Assembly: GCF_001435815.1 (NCBI RefSeq)
Contig: NZ_AZFV01000011.1
Location: 20,982-84,981 of the forward strand
Direction of reading: 5' to 3'
DNA length: 64,000 nt
From: Companilactobacillus nantensis DSM 16982
Lineage (GTDB): Bacteria; Bacillota; Bacilli; Lactobacillales; Lactobacillaceae
Part shown: one piece after another, positions 26,960 through 34,275 of the stretch
How positions within the stretch are numbered: the stretch's first letter is position 1
How the letters are laid out: every line of letters begins with the position of its first letter
The notes under the pieces: generated by a model
Database searches by the model: none
Told to the model about the DNA's origin: nothing
Seen by the model: only the letters and a program-made list of their open reading frames with translations
Translations under genes and position numbers: made by a program

Positions 26960-27120
26960 GTGGGACAAAACATGGTCAGCTTTCGAGCATTGAGGCAAAT
27001 AGCCCAAGCAATCCGATTTGGGATTGCCTGGGCTATTTGTTTTAAGCGGAAAAAGCTATGTTTTGTTCCACGTTTATGCTGCATGTTTGAACACAATAAT
27101 AGTTTTGTTTCAGATTCTCT
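26960..27120 (+). repeat. GTGGGACAAAAC palindromic repeat, copy S4
   Basis: Nearly identical to S1: GTGGGACAAAACATGG...CTATGTTTTGTTCCAC. The central hairpin is AATAGCCCAAGCAATCC/GGATTGCCTGGGCTATT, with a compensated A-T to G-C exchange relative to S1. It lies between the convergent marR-type and thioesterase genes and probably ends transcription both ways. Confidence 0.85.
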
Positions 27121-27129
27121 TTTTTATCA

Positions 27130-27636
27130 TTAAACTTGCCAAGGAAACTTCAAACTGATGTTTTGATTGAACTTCTCTTGTTTCATTAACTTGGCTAATC
27201 GTTCCGCTTGACGATCATGGTACCCGCTACAAACAAACTCAGCCTCATCATTATCTGGTACAGCTGTTGGTAAAACAACATTCTTATCCGTTACAACGAA
27301 GGTTGAAAAACAAGTTAATCCTAAGAAACGTTTACCAGTTTTTAAATGTTCACCGATTATTTTGGTAAAGACTTCAATTGAACGACTACCCACCCCAGAT
27401 ACATATGATTCAGTACACATTGAATCTTGTAAGCCAAATGGCAAGATAAAGTTAACTTGATCAATCGAAGCTGTAACTGTTTCAATTCTGGCCACACGTG
27501 ATGCGGCAATGGACGAATTATCATCAATAATCATTAATGTCCTACCGCCAAAAACGGTATTGTGTTCATTTAAATCAGATGAAAAAACTCGATGATTGCT
27601 AATTGATAATGTTTCACTACATTTAATTGTTTCCAT
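27130..27636 (-). CDS. Acyl-CoA thioesterase (hotdog fold, YkhA-like)
   Basis: 168 residues of the hexameric acyl-CoA thioesterase family. NHRVFSSDLNEHNTVFGGRTLMIIDDNS holds the N-G-x-x-F-G-G-type helix with the catalytic Asp region; DQVNFILPFGLQD and YVSGVGSRSIEVFTK are the usual following strands. Hydrolyses acyl-CoA, with chain-length preference unknown. TGAGGAGAAAACT precedes ATG. About 290 bp upstream carry no other gene. Confidence 0.9.
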   Translation of the reverse strand: METIKCSETLSISNHRVFSSDLNEHNTVFGGRTLMIIDDNSSIAASRVARIETVTASIDQVNFILPFGLQDSMCTESYVSGVGSRSIEVFTKIIGEHLKTGKRFLGLTCFSTFVVTDKNVVLPTAVPDNDEAEFVCSGYHDRQAERLAKLMKQEKFNQNISLKFPWQV

Positions 27637-27930
27637 AGTTTTCTCCTCAGTGAAAAATGACTTTTATTTTTATACTTATATTTTCAGGAACTCAATGTAA
27701 TATTATACTATGTGACTTAGACATAACAATTTATAATTCTAATACACCCGATACTAAGTGATTAATTAGGTTTTGCATACATAATTGAGTTCGTAAATTC
27801 CCGCCTTACTTCATTTATCAACTGATAATCAAAGCGGATATTCTTTAAACATATACGTGTGCCAAATGAAAAAAATTATTAAAAATCTCTCTAATCAGCG
27901 GCTATTTATAACAGTAACATAACGCATATA

Positions 27931-27971
27931 AAAAGGCTGGAGTCATTGGTACTCAATGACTCCAGCCTTTT
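27931..27971. terminator. Perfect-stem terminator after tRNA-Arg
   Basis: AAAAGGCTGGAGTCATTG and CAATGACTCCAGCCTTTT form an 18-pair stem with a six-base loop. On the minus strand it follows the tRNA gene. Confidence 0.92.
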
Positions 27972-28008
27972 CACAAACTATTTTCTTAAAACGTATAAAA
28001 TACCCAAA

Positions 28009-28082
28009 TGATCCCTCCCGGAATCGAACCGGGGACCTACTGCTTAGGAGGCAGTTGCTCTATCCAACTGGGCCAAGGGACC
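28009..28082 (-). tRNA. tRNA-Arg (anticodon CCU)
   Basis: 74 nt with full cloverleaf. Acceptor GGTCCCT/AGGGATC (one G-U pair), anticodon stem ACTGC/GCAGT around CTCCTAA (anticodon CCT), T arm CCCGG-TTCGATT-CCGGG. CCA is not encoded. The prophage begins to the right, that is on the 5' side of this gene, which is unusual if the gene is the attachment site. Confidence 0.96.
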
Positions 28083-28214
28083 GAGACGTTTCAGAATTTC
28101 ACAATCTCTATTTTTTACACAAACGTGTGCAAAACGTGTGCATACATTCGTTATACTTTAAAATTTAATAAAAATAAAGATATGAACTACCAAAACCATA
28201 TAAAATTATATCAC

Positions 28215-28249
28215 AAAAAGCCCCTACTCTAAATTAATAGAATAGGGGC
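28215..28249 (-). terminator. Terminator at the end of the phage late operon
   Basis: On the minus strand GCCCCTA and TAGGGGC close a hairpin followed by U5, directly after the lysin gene. Confidence 0.88.
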
Positions 28250-28265
28250 ACAAAAATGATTTATT

Positions 28266-29387
28266 TTACTTACCGTTATAACCCGAACCTTGTACATACT
28301 TCATTGGAATATACTCATCAGTAGCAACTTCATATGAATAACCAACATTTGGAAGGTTTACTAATTTATCATTTATTCTCCATGCAGTACCACCCTTAAA
28401 GATTTTGTTACTATCATAAATTGCATTACCCTTCGAATTATAAGCGAGTACCCCGTAATCACTGAAGTAGTTGACTATAACTGTGTTACTAAAAGTTGAA
28501 CTTGACTGTGGAATCAGCGTGTCAACGCCAATAATGTAGAAAGGTTTCTCATTGATGACTTTGATTCCTGCTGACTTCCAAGATGTTCCAGAAATAACAT
28601 CGGTTCCAATATTTGCTTGACCATCATCTTTATAAGTTGTGAACGCTTTGTAAGAATCACCTTTTACAGAGACAACATTATTAATTGTTGAATTTGGATT
28701 GGGCATCGGTGTTTGATTTCCATAAAAGAAATTATCATAATTTTGTGATACATCGAAATTGCCATATGATCCTTGGAATTGATATGTTGACCCCCATTGC
28801 CAACTATGATGTGCTGAGTACCAATTTTTGGCAGCAGCATTGTATGGGTATGAAGCAATCCAACCTTGGCCAACATCCATTTTGGAACCAAGCCATGAAC
28901 TCATAGTATAAATTGATGAACGATATCCATATTTAGCTACTTCATTCATAAATGCTTGATTGTTTGCATTATTGACTGATTTTGAAAGTCCATTCTGTTC
29001 TTGAGCTTCGACATCTGTTACTAATGCTGCACCAATTGGCAATCCATCAGCTTTAGCCATACTTGCCGCATAGTCTGCCTCATTGATAGCACCTTGGACC
29101 GATGTGTATCTGGCAAAATGATAGCCATTAATATAAAGTCCTGCTTGCTGTGCTGTCGAAATATTATTAGCTGCGGTGTAATCATGATAATAATTACCTT
29201 CAGAAATTTTAGTAACCACAGCTTTAACACCATAATTGTTTAACATATCTTTGAAATTTGAAACGGTCATATATCCATTGTGATTTGATACATCAACCAT
29301 ATCAGTACGAGCAGCAGAAACAGTTTGGGTACAAAAAAATAGACTTGCTATAAGCAAGCCTAAAATAATTCCTAATCTTTTTTTCAT
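28266..29387 (-). CDS. Phage endolysin: GH25 muramidase with signal peptide and SLAP-type binding module
   Basis: Degrades the cell wall glycan at lysis. 373 residues. An N-terminal signal peptide (KKRLGIILGLLIASLFFC, cleavage likely after VSA) is followed by a GH25 domain to about residue 215 with MVDVSNHNGYM, GYHFARY, VTDVEAQEQ and WQWGS. The C-terminal part (about 240-370) holds SLAP-like repeats with SGTSWKSAG and GGTAWRINDK motifs. It is probably exported by Sec, with the holin triggering activity by depolarisation. Overlaps the holin gene by four bases. Confidence 0.93.
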   Translation of the reverse strand: MKKRLGIILGLLIASLFFCTQTVSAARTDMVDVSNHNGYMTVSNFKDMLNNYGVKAVVTKISEGNYYHDYTAANNISTAQQAGLYINGYHFARYTSVQGAINEADYAASMAKADGLPIGAALVTDVEAQEQNGLSKSVNNANNQAFMNEVAKYGYRSSIYTMSSWLGSKMDVGQGWIASYPYNAAAKNWYSAHHSWQWGSTYQFQGSYGNFDVSQNYDNFFYGNQTPMPNPNSTINNVVSVKGDSYKAFTTYKDDGQANIGTDVISGTSWKSAGIKVINEKPFYIIGVDTLIPQSSSTFSNTVIVNYFSDYGVLAYNSKGNAIYDSNKIFKGGTAWRINDKLVNLPNVGYSYEVATDEYIPMKYVQGSGYNGK

Positions 29388-29677
29388 TTGTTCTCACCAA
29401 CCTTATCATCACCAATAAATGCTTGGAAACCATCGAACAAGCCACTTGTCCACCCTCCAACGAGTAATCCAGCAATCATTGCTTTGTATAAATCATCATG
29501 AAATACTAAAGCAATTAGAGATGAAAATACCAATCCTAACAACATTGCCAAAAATGGCATGTATTGGATTGGTATTTTTTTCGTATTCTTGATTCCGTTT
29601 GTTGCACCATACACAAGAACTGTAATAAGCAGCAATTGTGTTGCATCAATTAAATTAAAATTTTCAATAAAGCTCAT
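29384..29677 (-). CDS. Phage holin (A118 Hol118-like)
   Basis: 97 residues with three hydrophobic helices (LLLITVLVYGATNGI, YMPFLAMLLGLVFSSLIALV, AMIAGLLVGGWTSGLF) and a charged tail GDDKVGENK. The layout matches the Listeria A118 holin type. Forms the membrane lesion that ends infection; with the exported lysin it may act as a trigger. Overlaps genes on both sides by four bases. Confidence 0.85.
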   Translation of the reverse strand: MSFIENFNLIDATQLLLITVLVYGATNGIKNTKKIPIQYMPFLAMLLGLVFSSLIALVFHDDLYKAMIAGLLVGGWTSGLFDGFQAFIGDDKVGENK

Positions 29678-29982
29678 TTATTTTCCTCCATCTTTCTTTT
29701 TAAATCACCAATCTGCCTAGTCAACTGATCAGTAACTTTTCTCTGTGCTTTCAAATCTGCTCGAACTTCAATTAACTCTGATTCAAGCTTAGAATTTTTA
29801 CTTTTTAAATCAGATCTTTCATCAACCAACGAATTAATCTTATCAACATTCTCCAAGTAGTGATCTGCATAAATACCTTCATTACTACCATTATTTTTTA
29901 ACTTCTGAAGTAGCAGCCCAAAAATCCCTGTTACAAAAGCACCACCAATTGCCGAAATCACAAGTTTGAAATTATCTACCAA
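29674..29982 (-). CDS. Phage protein with one membrane helix and coiled coil
   Basis: 102 residues: helix VISAIGGAFVTGIFGLLLQKL near the N-terminus, then a long coiled coil (residues 45-100) rich in K, E, L and R. No family recognised. Its place in the lysis cassette suggests a membrane-anchored helper, as with spanin-like or holin-partner proteins, but Gram-positive phages need no spanin, so the role is open. Confidence 0.6.
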   Translation of the reverse strand: MVDNFKLVISAIGGAFVTGIFGLLLQKLKNNGSNEGIYADHYLENVDKINSLVDERSDLKSKNSKLESELIEVRADLKAQRKVTDQLTRQIGDLKRKMEENK

Positions 29983-30410
29983 TCGGGCTTACTCCAAAAT
30001 GCCTCAAGCAAAATTTTCACAATTATTACGAATGAAATCATGGTAGTAAAATCTGGACTAAATCTATTAATTCCAAGTATCTGTACCATAGCAATATCAT
30101 GGAACAAGAACATTAAGAAGTAAAAAGTCCAAATAAATAATGGTAGAAAAGTCACTAGAATTTGATTGATTCCATGCAAATGATGAAATGAAGCTAAGAT
30201 TACATAGACTCCGATTAATGAAACTGGTATTGAGAATAATGGTTCATCAATATGCATTACAAAATCAGGCGGCCTATCGATAAAATGATTTGACATGATT
30301 AATGTGATACCTAAAGCTAAGGTTTCAAGTCCATTAATGAACCAGCTTCGATTAATTCTAAAGAAGAACAATCGTTTAACATTTTTAGGTAATTTATTTG
30401 GTTTGTCCAT
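29976..30410 (-). CDS. Phage four-helix membrane protein
   Basis: 144 residues with about four hydrophobic helices (WFINGLETLALGITLIM, IPVSLIGVYVILASF, ILVTFLPLFIWTFYFLMFL, FTTMISFVIIVKILL) and a basic N-terminus KLPKNVKRLFFFR. Overlaps the next gene by seven bases. Unknown function; possibly a second holin-like or superinfection-related membrane protein of the lysis region. Confidence 0.6.
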   Translation of the reverse strand: MDKPNKLPKNVKRLFFFRINRSWFINGLETLALGITLIMSNHFIDRPPDFVMHIDEPLFSIPVSLIGVYVILASFHHLHGINQILVTFLPLFIWTFYFLMFLFHDIAMVQILGINRFSPDFTTMISFVIIVKILLEAFWSKPDW

Positions 30411-30438
30411 TTAATCACCTCATTTACTAGCCAAACGG

Positions 30439-30570
30439 CTAGCCTTCCTTAAAATCTTCTCCAGTAATGTTTTTGTAATCGTCCTTTGAAATAACGATAG
30501 GAACATAGCTAACAATATCCTCCGCTTTTAATGTTCCCCAACCAATTTCCATCTTTAATAAATTAACCAT
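30439..30570 (-). CDS. XkdX-family phage protein
   Basis: 43 residues with the pattern WGTLKAEDIVSY...ISKDDYKNITGEDF characteristic of XkdX-type proteins (the xITGExY/F ending). These tiny proteins sit after tail-fibre genes in many Firmicutes phages; role unknown. ATG at 30570 lies two bases before the end of the preceding gene. Confidence 0.75.
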   Translation of the reverse strand: MVNLLKMEIGWGTLKAEDIVSYVPIVISKDDYKNITGEDFKEG

Positions 30571-30572
30571 AA

Positions 30573-31013
30573 TTATTTTGCCTCCGTTGTATTTGTATTT
30601 TGAGTTGCTAATTGTAATTGCATAGATGCTAACTGTTTTGTGATTTCAGTCATACCATTCTTGATATCTGCCTTATCTTGAGCGTCTTGCAATTGAGTTT
30701 GAGTTAATGCAGTGATACCAGATTGAGTCTCTTTTACATCTTTAGTTAAATTCAAATTTTGCATTGTTAATGTCGTGAAATTATTTTGAGATTCTTCATC
30801 AGGTGTCATGTTAGTTGAAATATGAACTAACTCGTTGTCAGACTCTCTGACTGTCCATAAATAGCTATCAGAACTAGAAAAGGCTGGATCACTTTCTACT
30901 AGTGTCCAACCTTTATCTTTAAATAATTTAACTTGTAATTCTGCACCAAACTCACTTGTGGTAACCGTACCGATAATATTTCTATCAGCATCTAATTGAA
31001 TTGCTATTTTCAT
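30573..31013 (-). CDS. Phage tail-appendage accessory protein (XkdW-position)
   Basis: 146 residues. The first 60 (MKIAIQLDADRNIIGTVTTSEFG, FKDKGWTLVESDP) form a compact domain often found just before XkdX. The rest is a coiled coil (residues 75-140, QNLNLTKDVKETQSG). GGAGGCAGAATAT precedes ATG. A structural or chaperone role in the baseplate is inferred from position. Confidence 0.6.
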   Translation of the reverse strand: MKIAIQLDADRNIIGTVTTSEFGAELQVKLFKDKGWTLVESDPAFSSSDSYLWTVRESDNELVHISTNMTPDEESQNNFTTLTMQNLNLTKDVKETQSGITALTQTQLQDAQDKADIKNGMTEITKQLASMQLQLATQNTNTTEAK

Positions 31014-31025
31014 ATTCTGCCTCCT

Positions 31026-32243
31026 TTAATCTTTGTAAGGTGTAATTTTCTTAATTGTTGGTAAATAATAACTATTTGAATAAGGGTCGCTATTCGCAGA
31101 AAATGATGTTCTCAATTTTGAAGGATCATTAATTGATGCCGTGCCAATTTCTATATAACCGTCTAATGGTATCGACAAATATGTGTCATTATTAGCGTAT
31201 GCAGTCCAAACAGAACCATTCTTTGATTCGTACGAAAACTTCGTTCCTACTGGCTTTAAAGTATTTGTGAGATTAAATTTAAAACCATTGATAAGGTATT
31301 CTTTTGATATCCTTACTGAAGTTTTTTTCAAAATATTAAATGATGATGTTCTTTGGGTTGAACCATTATAGAACTTATCGTCAAATGTAATTTCAATTCC
31401 GTCCATGGTGTTCTCTAAGAAATCAGACGCCCCTGCCAATGCAATTTGCCCACTACTTGAGCCACTGAAGAAATTAACTGATGCTGGCATTTGAGCGACT
31501 GCTGCTTGAATTGAAAAAGTAGCAATTACATCTACCACAACATCATAATTAGCACCAGTGGCACCAGCAGTATTGCCGTCATTGTCATAGCCAGTAAAAC
31601 TGTGGTAAGTCATTGTACCATCACCATTAAATTTAACTTTAAGGTGTGGTGCTAAGAAGTTCTTGCCACCTTGTAAGTTTTCACCAATACCGTCAATTGG
31701 AATATCTAGTTCATTAGTGGTAGCAAGGTCTGCTGATTTAATATAAACGGGATAAACTGATGTTGTAGTAAAATACCCTTCCTTTGCTGTGTTGTTAGTA
31801 TCGTAATTTAATTCGATATCTGAAACATCACCTTTAGCTCCAGCCGTCATAGCTGTCTTTTGCAAATGTAGCAAGAACGTGGCGCCGTCACCCGCCATGT
31901 TAAATTTAGTACCAACATCCCTAAGTAAAGTGACTGTTTTAGATGTTGTTGGGTCCTCAGTTGCACTCTCATCACGTTGGTATAAAAGATATCTACCAGT
32001 AATTTCACCATCTGACAATGAGCCGGCATAATAATCAGCTCCAGCAGACGGGTGATCTGGATTATCTTCACCGCCCGTATCTCCACCTGAACCATTGCCA
32101 ATACTTAATCCAGAAATATCAATCATATTTTTATCTCCGGCTGGTAAAATTGTTTGTTCTTTGCCTGATGGATCTTTGTAAACTAATCCTTGAGCTGCAT
32201 GTGCAGCAATGCGAGCAACTTTAGTAATTGCGTTTTCTACCAT
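31026..32243 (-). CDS. Putative phage receptor-binding/baseplate protein
   Basis: 405 residues with a glycine/serine-rich N-terminal part (GNGSGGDTGGEDN, residues 55-65), beta-rich middle and C-terminal segments that lack obvious motifs. Length, position after the BppU-like gene and low similarity to known enzymes suggest the host-binding tip or fibre. The first 40 residues (VARIAAHAAQGLVYKDPSG) may be the attachment part. Specific receptor not predictable. Confidence 0.55.
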   Translation of the reverse strand: MVENAITKVARIAAHAAQGLVYKDPSGKEQTILPAGDKNMIDISGLSIGNGSGGDTGGEDNPDHPSAGADYYAGSLSDGEITGRYLLYQRDESATEDPTTSKTVTLLRDVGTKFNMAGDGATFLLHLQKTAMTAGAKGDVSDIELNYDTNNTAKEGYFTTTSVYPVYIKSADLATTNELDIPIDGIGENLQGGKNFLAPHLKVKFNGDGTMTYHSFTGYDNDGNTAGATGANYDVVVDVIATFSIQAAVAQMPASVNFFSGSSSGQIALAGASDFLENTMDGIEITFDDKFYNGSTQRTSSFNILKKTSVRISKEYLINGFKFNLTNTLKPVGTKFSYESKNGSVWTAYANNDTYLSIPLDGYIEIGTASINDPSKLRTSFSANSDPYSNSYYLPTIKKITPYKD

Positions 32244-32258
32244 TTTTATCCTCCTTAA

Positions 32259-32528
32259 TTAAGCTGTAGTTGTGTCTAATGCATTTTGTAATGTATCAAT
32301 TTTGGCTGAAATAGTAGCATCAGAAATTTTATCTGTTGTGTCCACTTTAGCAATTGAATCTTTAACTAATGCTTGTGCACCAGTTACTGTCATCAAATAG
32401 GCCGATGAATTGATAAAATTGTCAGTCTTATCAATAGGAAGTTTGACAACTCTGCCTGTTCCATCATCAGTTTTGATACCAATTGGGATACTCGTAACCA
32501 ATTTGGCGACTCTATCTAAATCCGTCAT
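32259..32528 (-). CDS. Small phage baseplate-region protein
   Basis: 89 residues beginning MTDLDRVAKLVTSIPIGIKTDDGTG, ending in a short helical segment (KIDTLQNALDTTTA). No family recognised. Overlaps the BppU-like gene by four bases (ATGA), so translation is coupled; a small structural or linker protein is likely. Confidence 0.55.
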   Translation of the reverse strand: MTDLDRVAKLVTSIPIGIKTDDGTGRVVKLPIDKTDNFINSSAYLMTVTGAQALVKDSIAKVDTTDKISDATISAKIDTLQNALDTTTA

Positions 32529-33568
32529 TCGCTATCAATGCTCCCTTCAATAATTCCGGTCAACAGATCAACCTTTGATGAAATATCTTTATCAAGAATT
32601 ACATCATTTACATTCACTTGAATTTGACCGGTATTAATCCCTAATTGAACAGCCGTGTTCAATCCATCTTTGGTAACCAAATTATCACCAGTAATTTGCT
32701 TTTCAAGTCCGTCCATACGAGCTTGGGCCACGTCAATATCAGTATTTAAAGTATCAAGTTTTTGCTTGCTTTGACTAACGAAAGTATCGACTTTACCGGT
32801 ACCATCTTTTAATTCTTGATCTAACTTAGTTAGTGCTTCCTGCATAGTTTCATCAACTTGTTTGAGTCCTGAAGCTATGATTGCGGCGTAGGCGTTTAAT
32901 AGATAGTTAATTTGGTGGTCTGCTGATGTCTCCATTTCTTTGATATGTGCTAATAAACGAACATATTCAGATGCATAAAACTCTTGCACAACAGGCATAG
33001 CCACATCATTAGCGATTACCTTAATTGAGAAATCTAAGGTAGTTAGAATCTTAGTTCTATCAGTATTTTCAATTACGAAATGAGCATTCTTGTAATAACC
33101 TGCTGATTGAGCAATTACTGCTGATGGTGTCCAATCAATGAATCCAAGACTTGCTTGTGTTGGATTAAATCCCTCGTCATCTAAAATGATATTGCCGTCA
33201 GCATCCCGGCCTTCAAAACGAATAAGATAATTATCCATTGGTACATTGCCATCAATATTTTTAAAGGTAATAGGTACATGTAACATACCTGATTGACCCT
33301 GTCTGATAGTTATCATTTGAAAGATACGTTTATTAGTTAATGTATCTAACACACTTTGTGGCATGTTGTGTGTACTCTCATCAGACGTATCTTCGTGTGG
33401 CAAATAAAAAGCCTTTGATCCATCTAGATAGAAAATCAAAGGCTGTTCCATAGGCAAATCTGTATCTAATGTTCGATATTCAGCTCCAACCGAGGGAACT
33501 CTATACTTAACACCAATATCTGGTTGAACATCGCTAGATGACATGTCTGTATTTACATTGCTCTCCAT
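32525..33568 (-). CDS. BppU-family baseplate upper protein
   Basis: 347 residues. The domain at about 85-190 (MLHVPITFKNIDGNVPMDNYLIRFEG, FIDWTPSAVIAQSAGYYKNAHFVIE) matches the DUF2479/BppU N-terminal fold that docks receptor-binding proteins to the tail. After it come helical segments (residues 200-300). In lactococcal phages BppU links Dit to the receptor-binding trimers; the same role is likely here. Overlaps its neighbours by one and four bases. Confidence 0.8.
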   Translation of the reverse strand: MESNVNTDMSSSDVQPDIGVKYRVPSVGAEYRTLDTDLPMEQPLIFYLDGSKAFYLPHEDTSDESTHNMPQSVLDTLTNKRIFQMITIRQGQSGMLHVPITFKNIDGNVPMDNYLIRFEGRDADGNIILDDEGFNPTQASLGFIDWTPSAVIAQSAGYYKNAHFVIENTDRTKILTTLDFSIKVIANDVAMPVVQEFYASEYVRLLAHIKEMETSADHQINYLLNAYAAIIASGLKQVDETMQEALTKLDQELKDGTGKVDTFVSQSKQKLDTLNTDIDVAQARMDGLEKQITGDNLVTKDGLNTAVQLGINTGQIQVNVNDVILDKDISSKVDLLTGIIEGSIDSE

Positions 33569-34275
33569 TAATTGTTCTCTCCCTTCTCATCTTCAGTATT
33601 CAAATTCTCAACTTTACCCTCAACGTTAGAATCCATAATTTTATCGTTATAATCTGGATTACCCGTAAAGCCTTTAGCAAAGTTAGAATTTGGTTGTGGC
33701 TTGTCACCAATGTAATGATTAATATTGGTGATTTGCTTTTGTAAGAAATCAATCTTCTTATCAACATCAGCTTTTGAGTAGTATCGTTCATCAATCAACT
33801 TAGAAATTGATACAGAAATTTCAGACAATTGATCATCAGTTAACTGTTTGAAGAAATCAATAATTTCGTTCTCATTTGATTGCTGTAACGCTTGATTTTT
33901 AAGCAACAAGTTAATGGCTTTCTCAATCGTTTCAACATTGTAATCATTTGAATGAAACATGCTTGGTCCAATCAACTCTTGGGTTAAGCGGTCTAAGTGG
34001 ACGTCATTACCATCAAAACCTTCAATATTTTGAAGTTCTGGCAATTTTAATAGTGCTTTTAAGTCAACTAATTCAAAACGTCTAAACACTGTTTTACCAG
34101 CATTATCATTACCCAATATTTCAACAATTTGATTATTGTCTTTATCGATATATGTTGTGCCGGTTGCGGACGTTTTTGATACTTGATTATTTGGTAATCG
34201 ACCATACTCGATCAGTTGCAAATCTTGATTTGCATAAGGTAAATAGAATTGCTGTGTCCCGTCATATCCTTGCAT
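33568..34275 (-). CDS. Phage baseplate-region protein
   Basis: 235 residues. The N-terminal 90 residues are beta-rich (YDGTQQFYLPYANQDLQLIEYG), and the part from 120 to 185 is helical with coiled-coil character (NLLLKNQALQQSNENEIIDFF, KADVDKKIDFLQKQITNIN). No family recognised. Placed between the tail tip protein and BppU with single-base overlaps, so it is probably a baseplate component. Confidence 0.55.
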   Translation of the reverse strand: MQGYDGTQQFYLPYANQDLQLIEYGRLPNNQVSKTSATGTTYIDKDNNQIVEILGNDNAGKTVFRRFELVDLKALLKLPELQNIEGFDGNDVHLDRLTQELIGPSMFHSNDYNVETIEKAINLLLKNQALQQSNENEIIDFFKQLTDDQLSEISVSISKLIDERYYSKADVDKKIDFLQKQITNINHYIGDKPQPNSNFAKGFTGNPDYNDKIMDSNVEGKVENLNTEDEKGENN

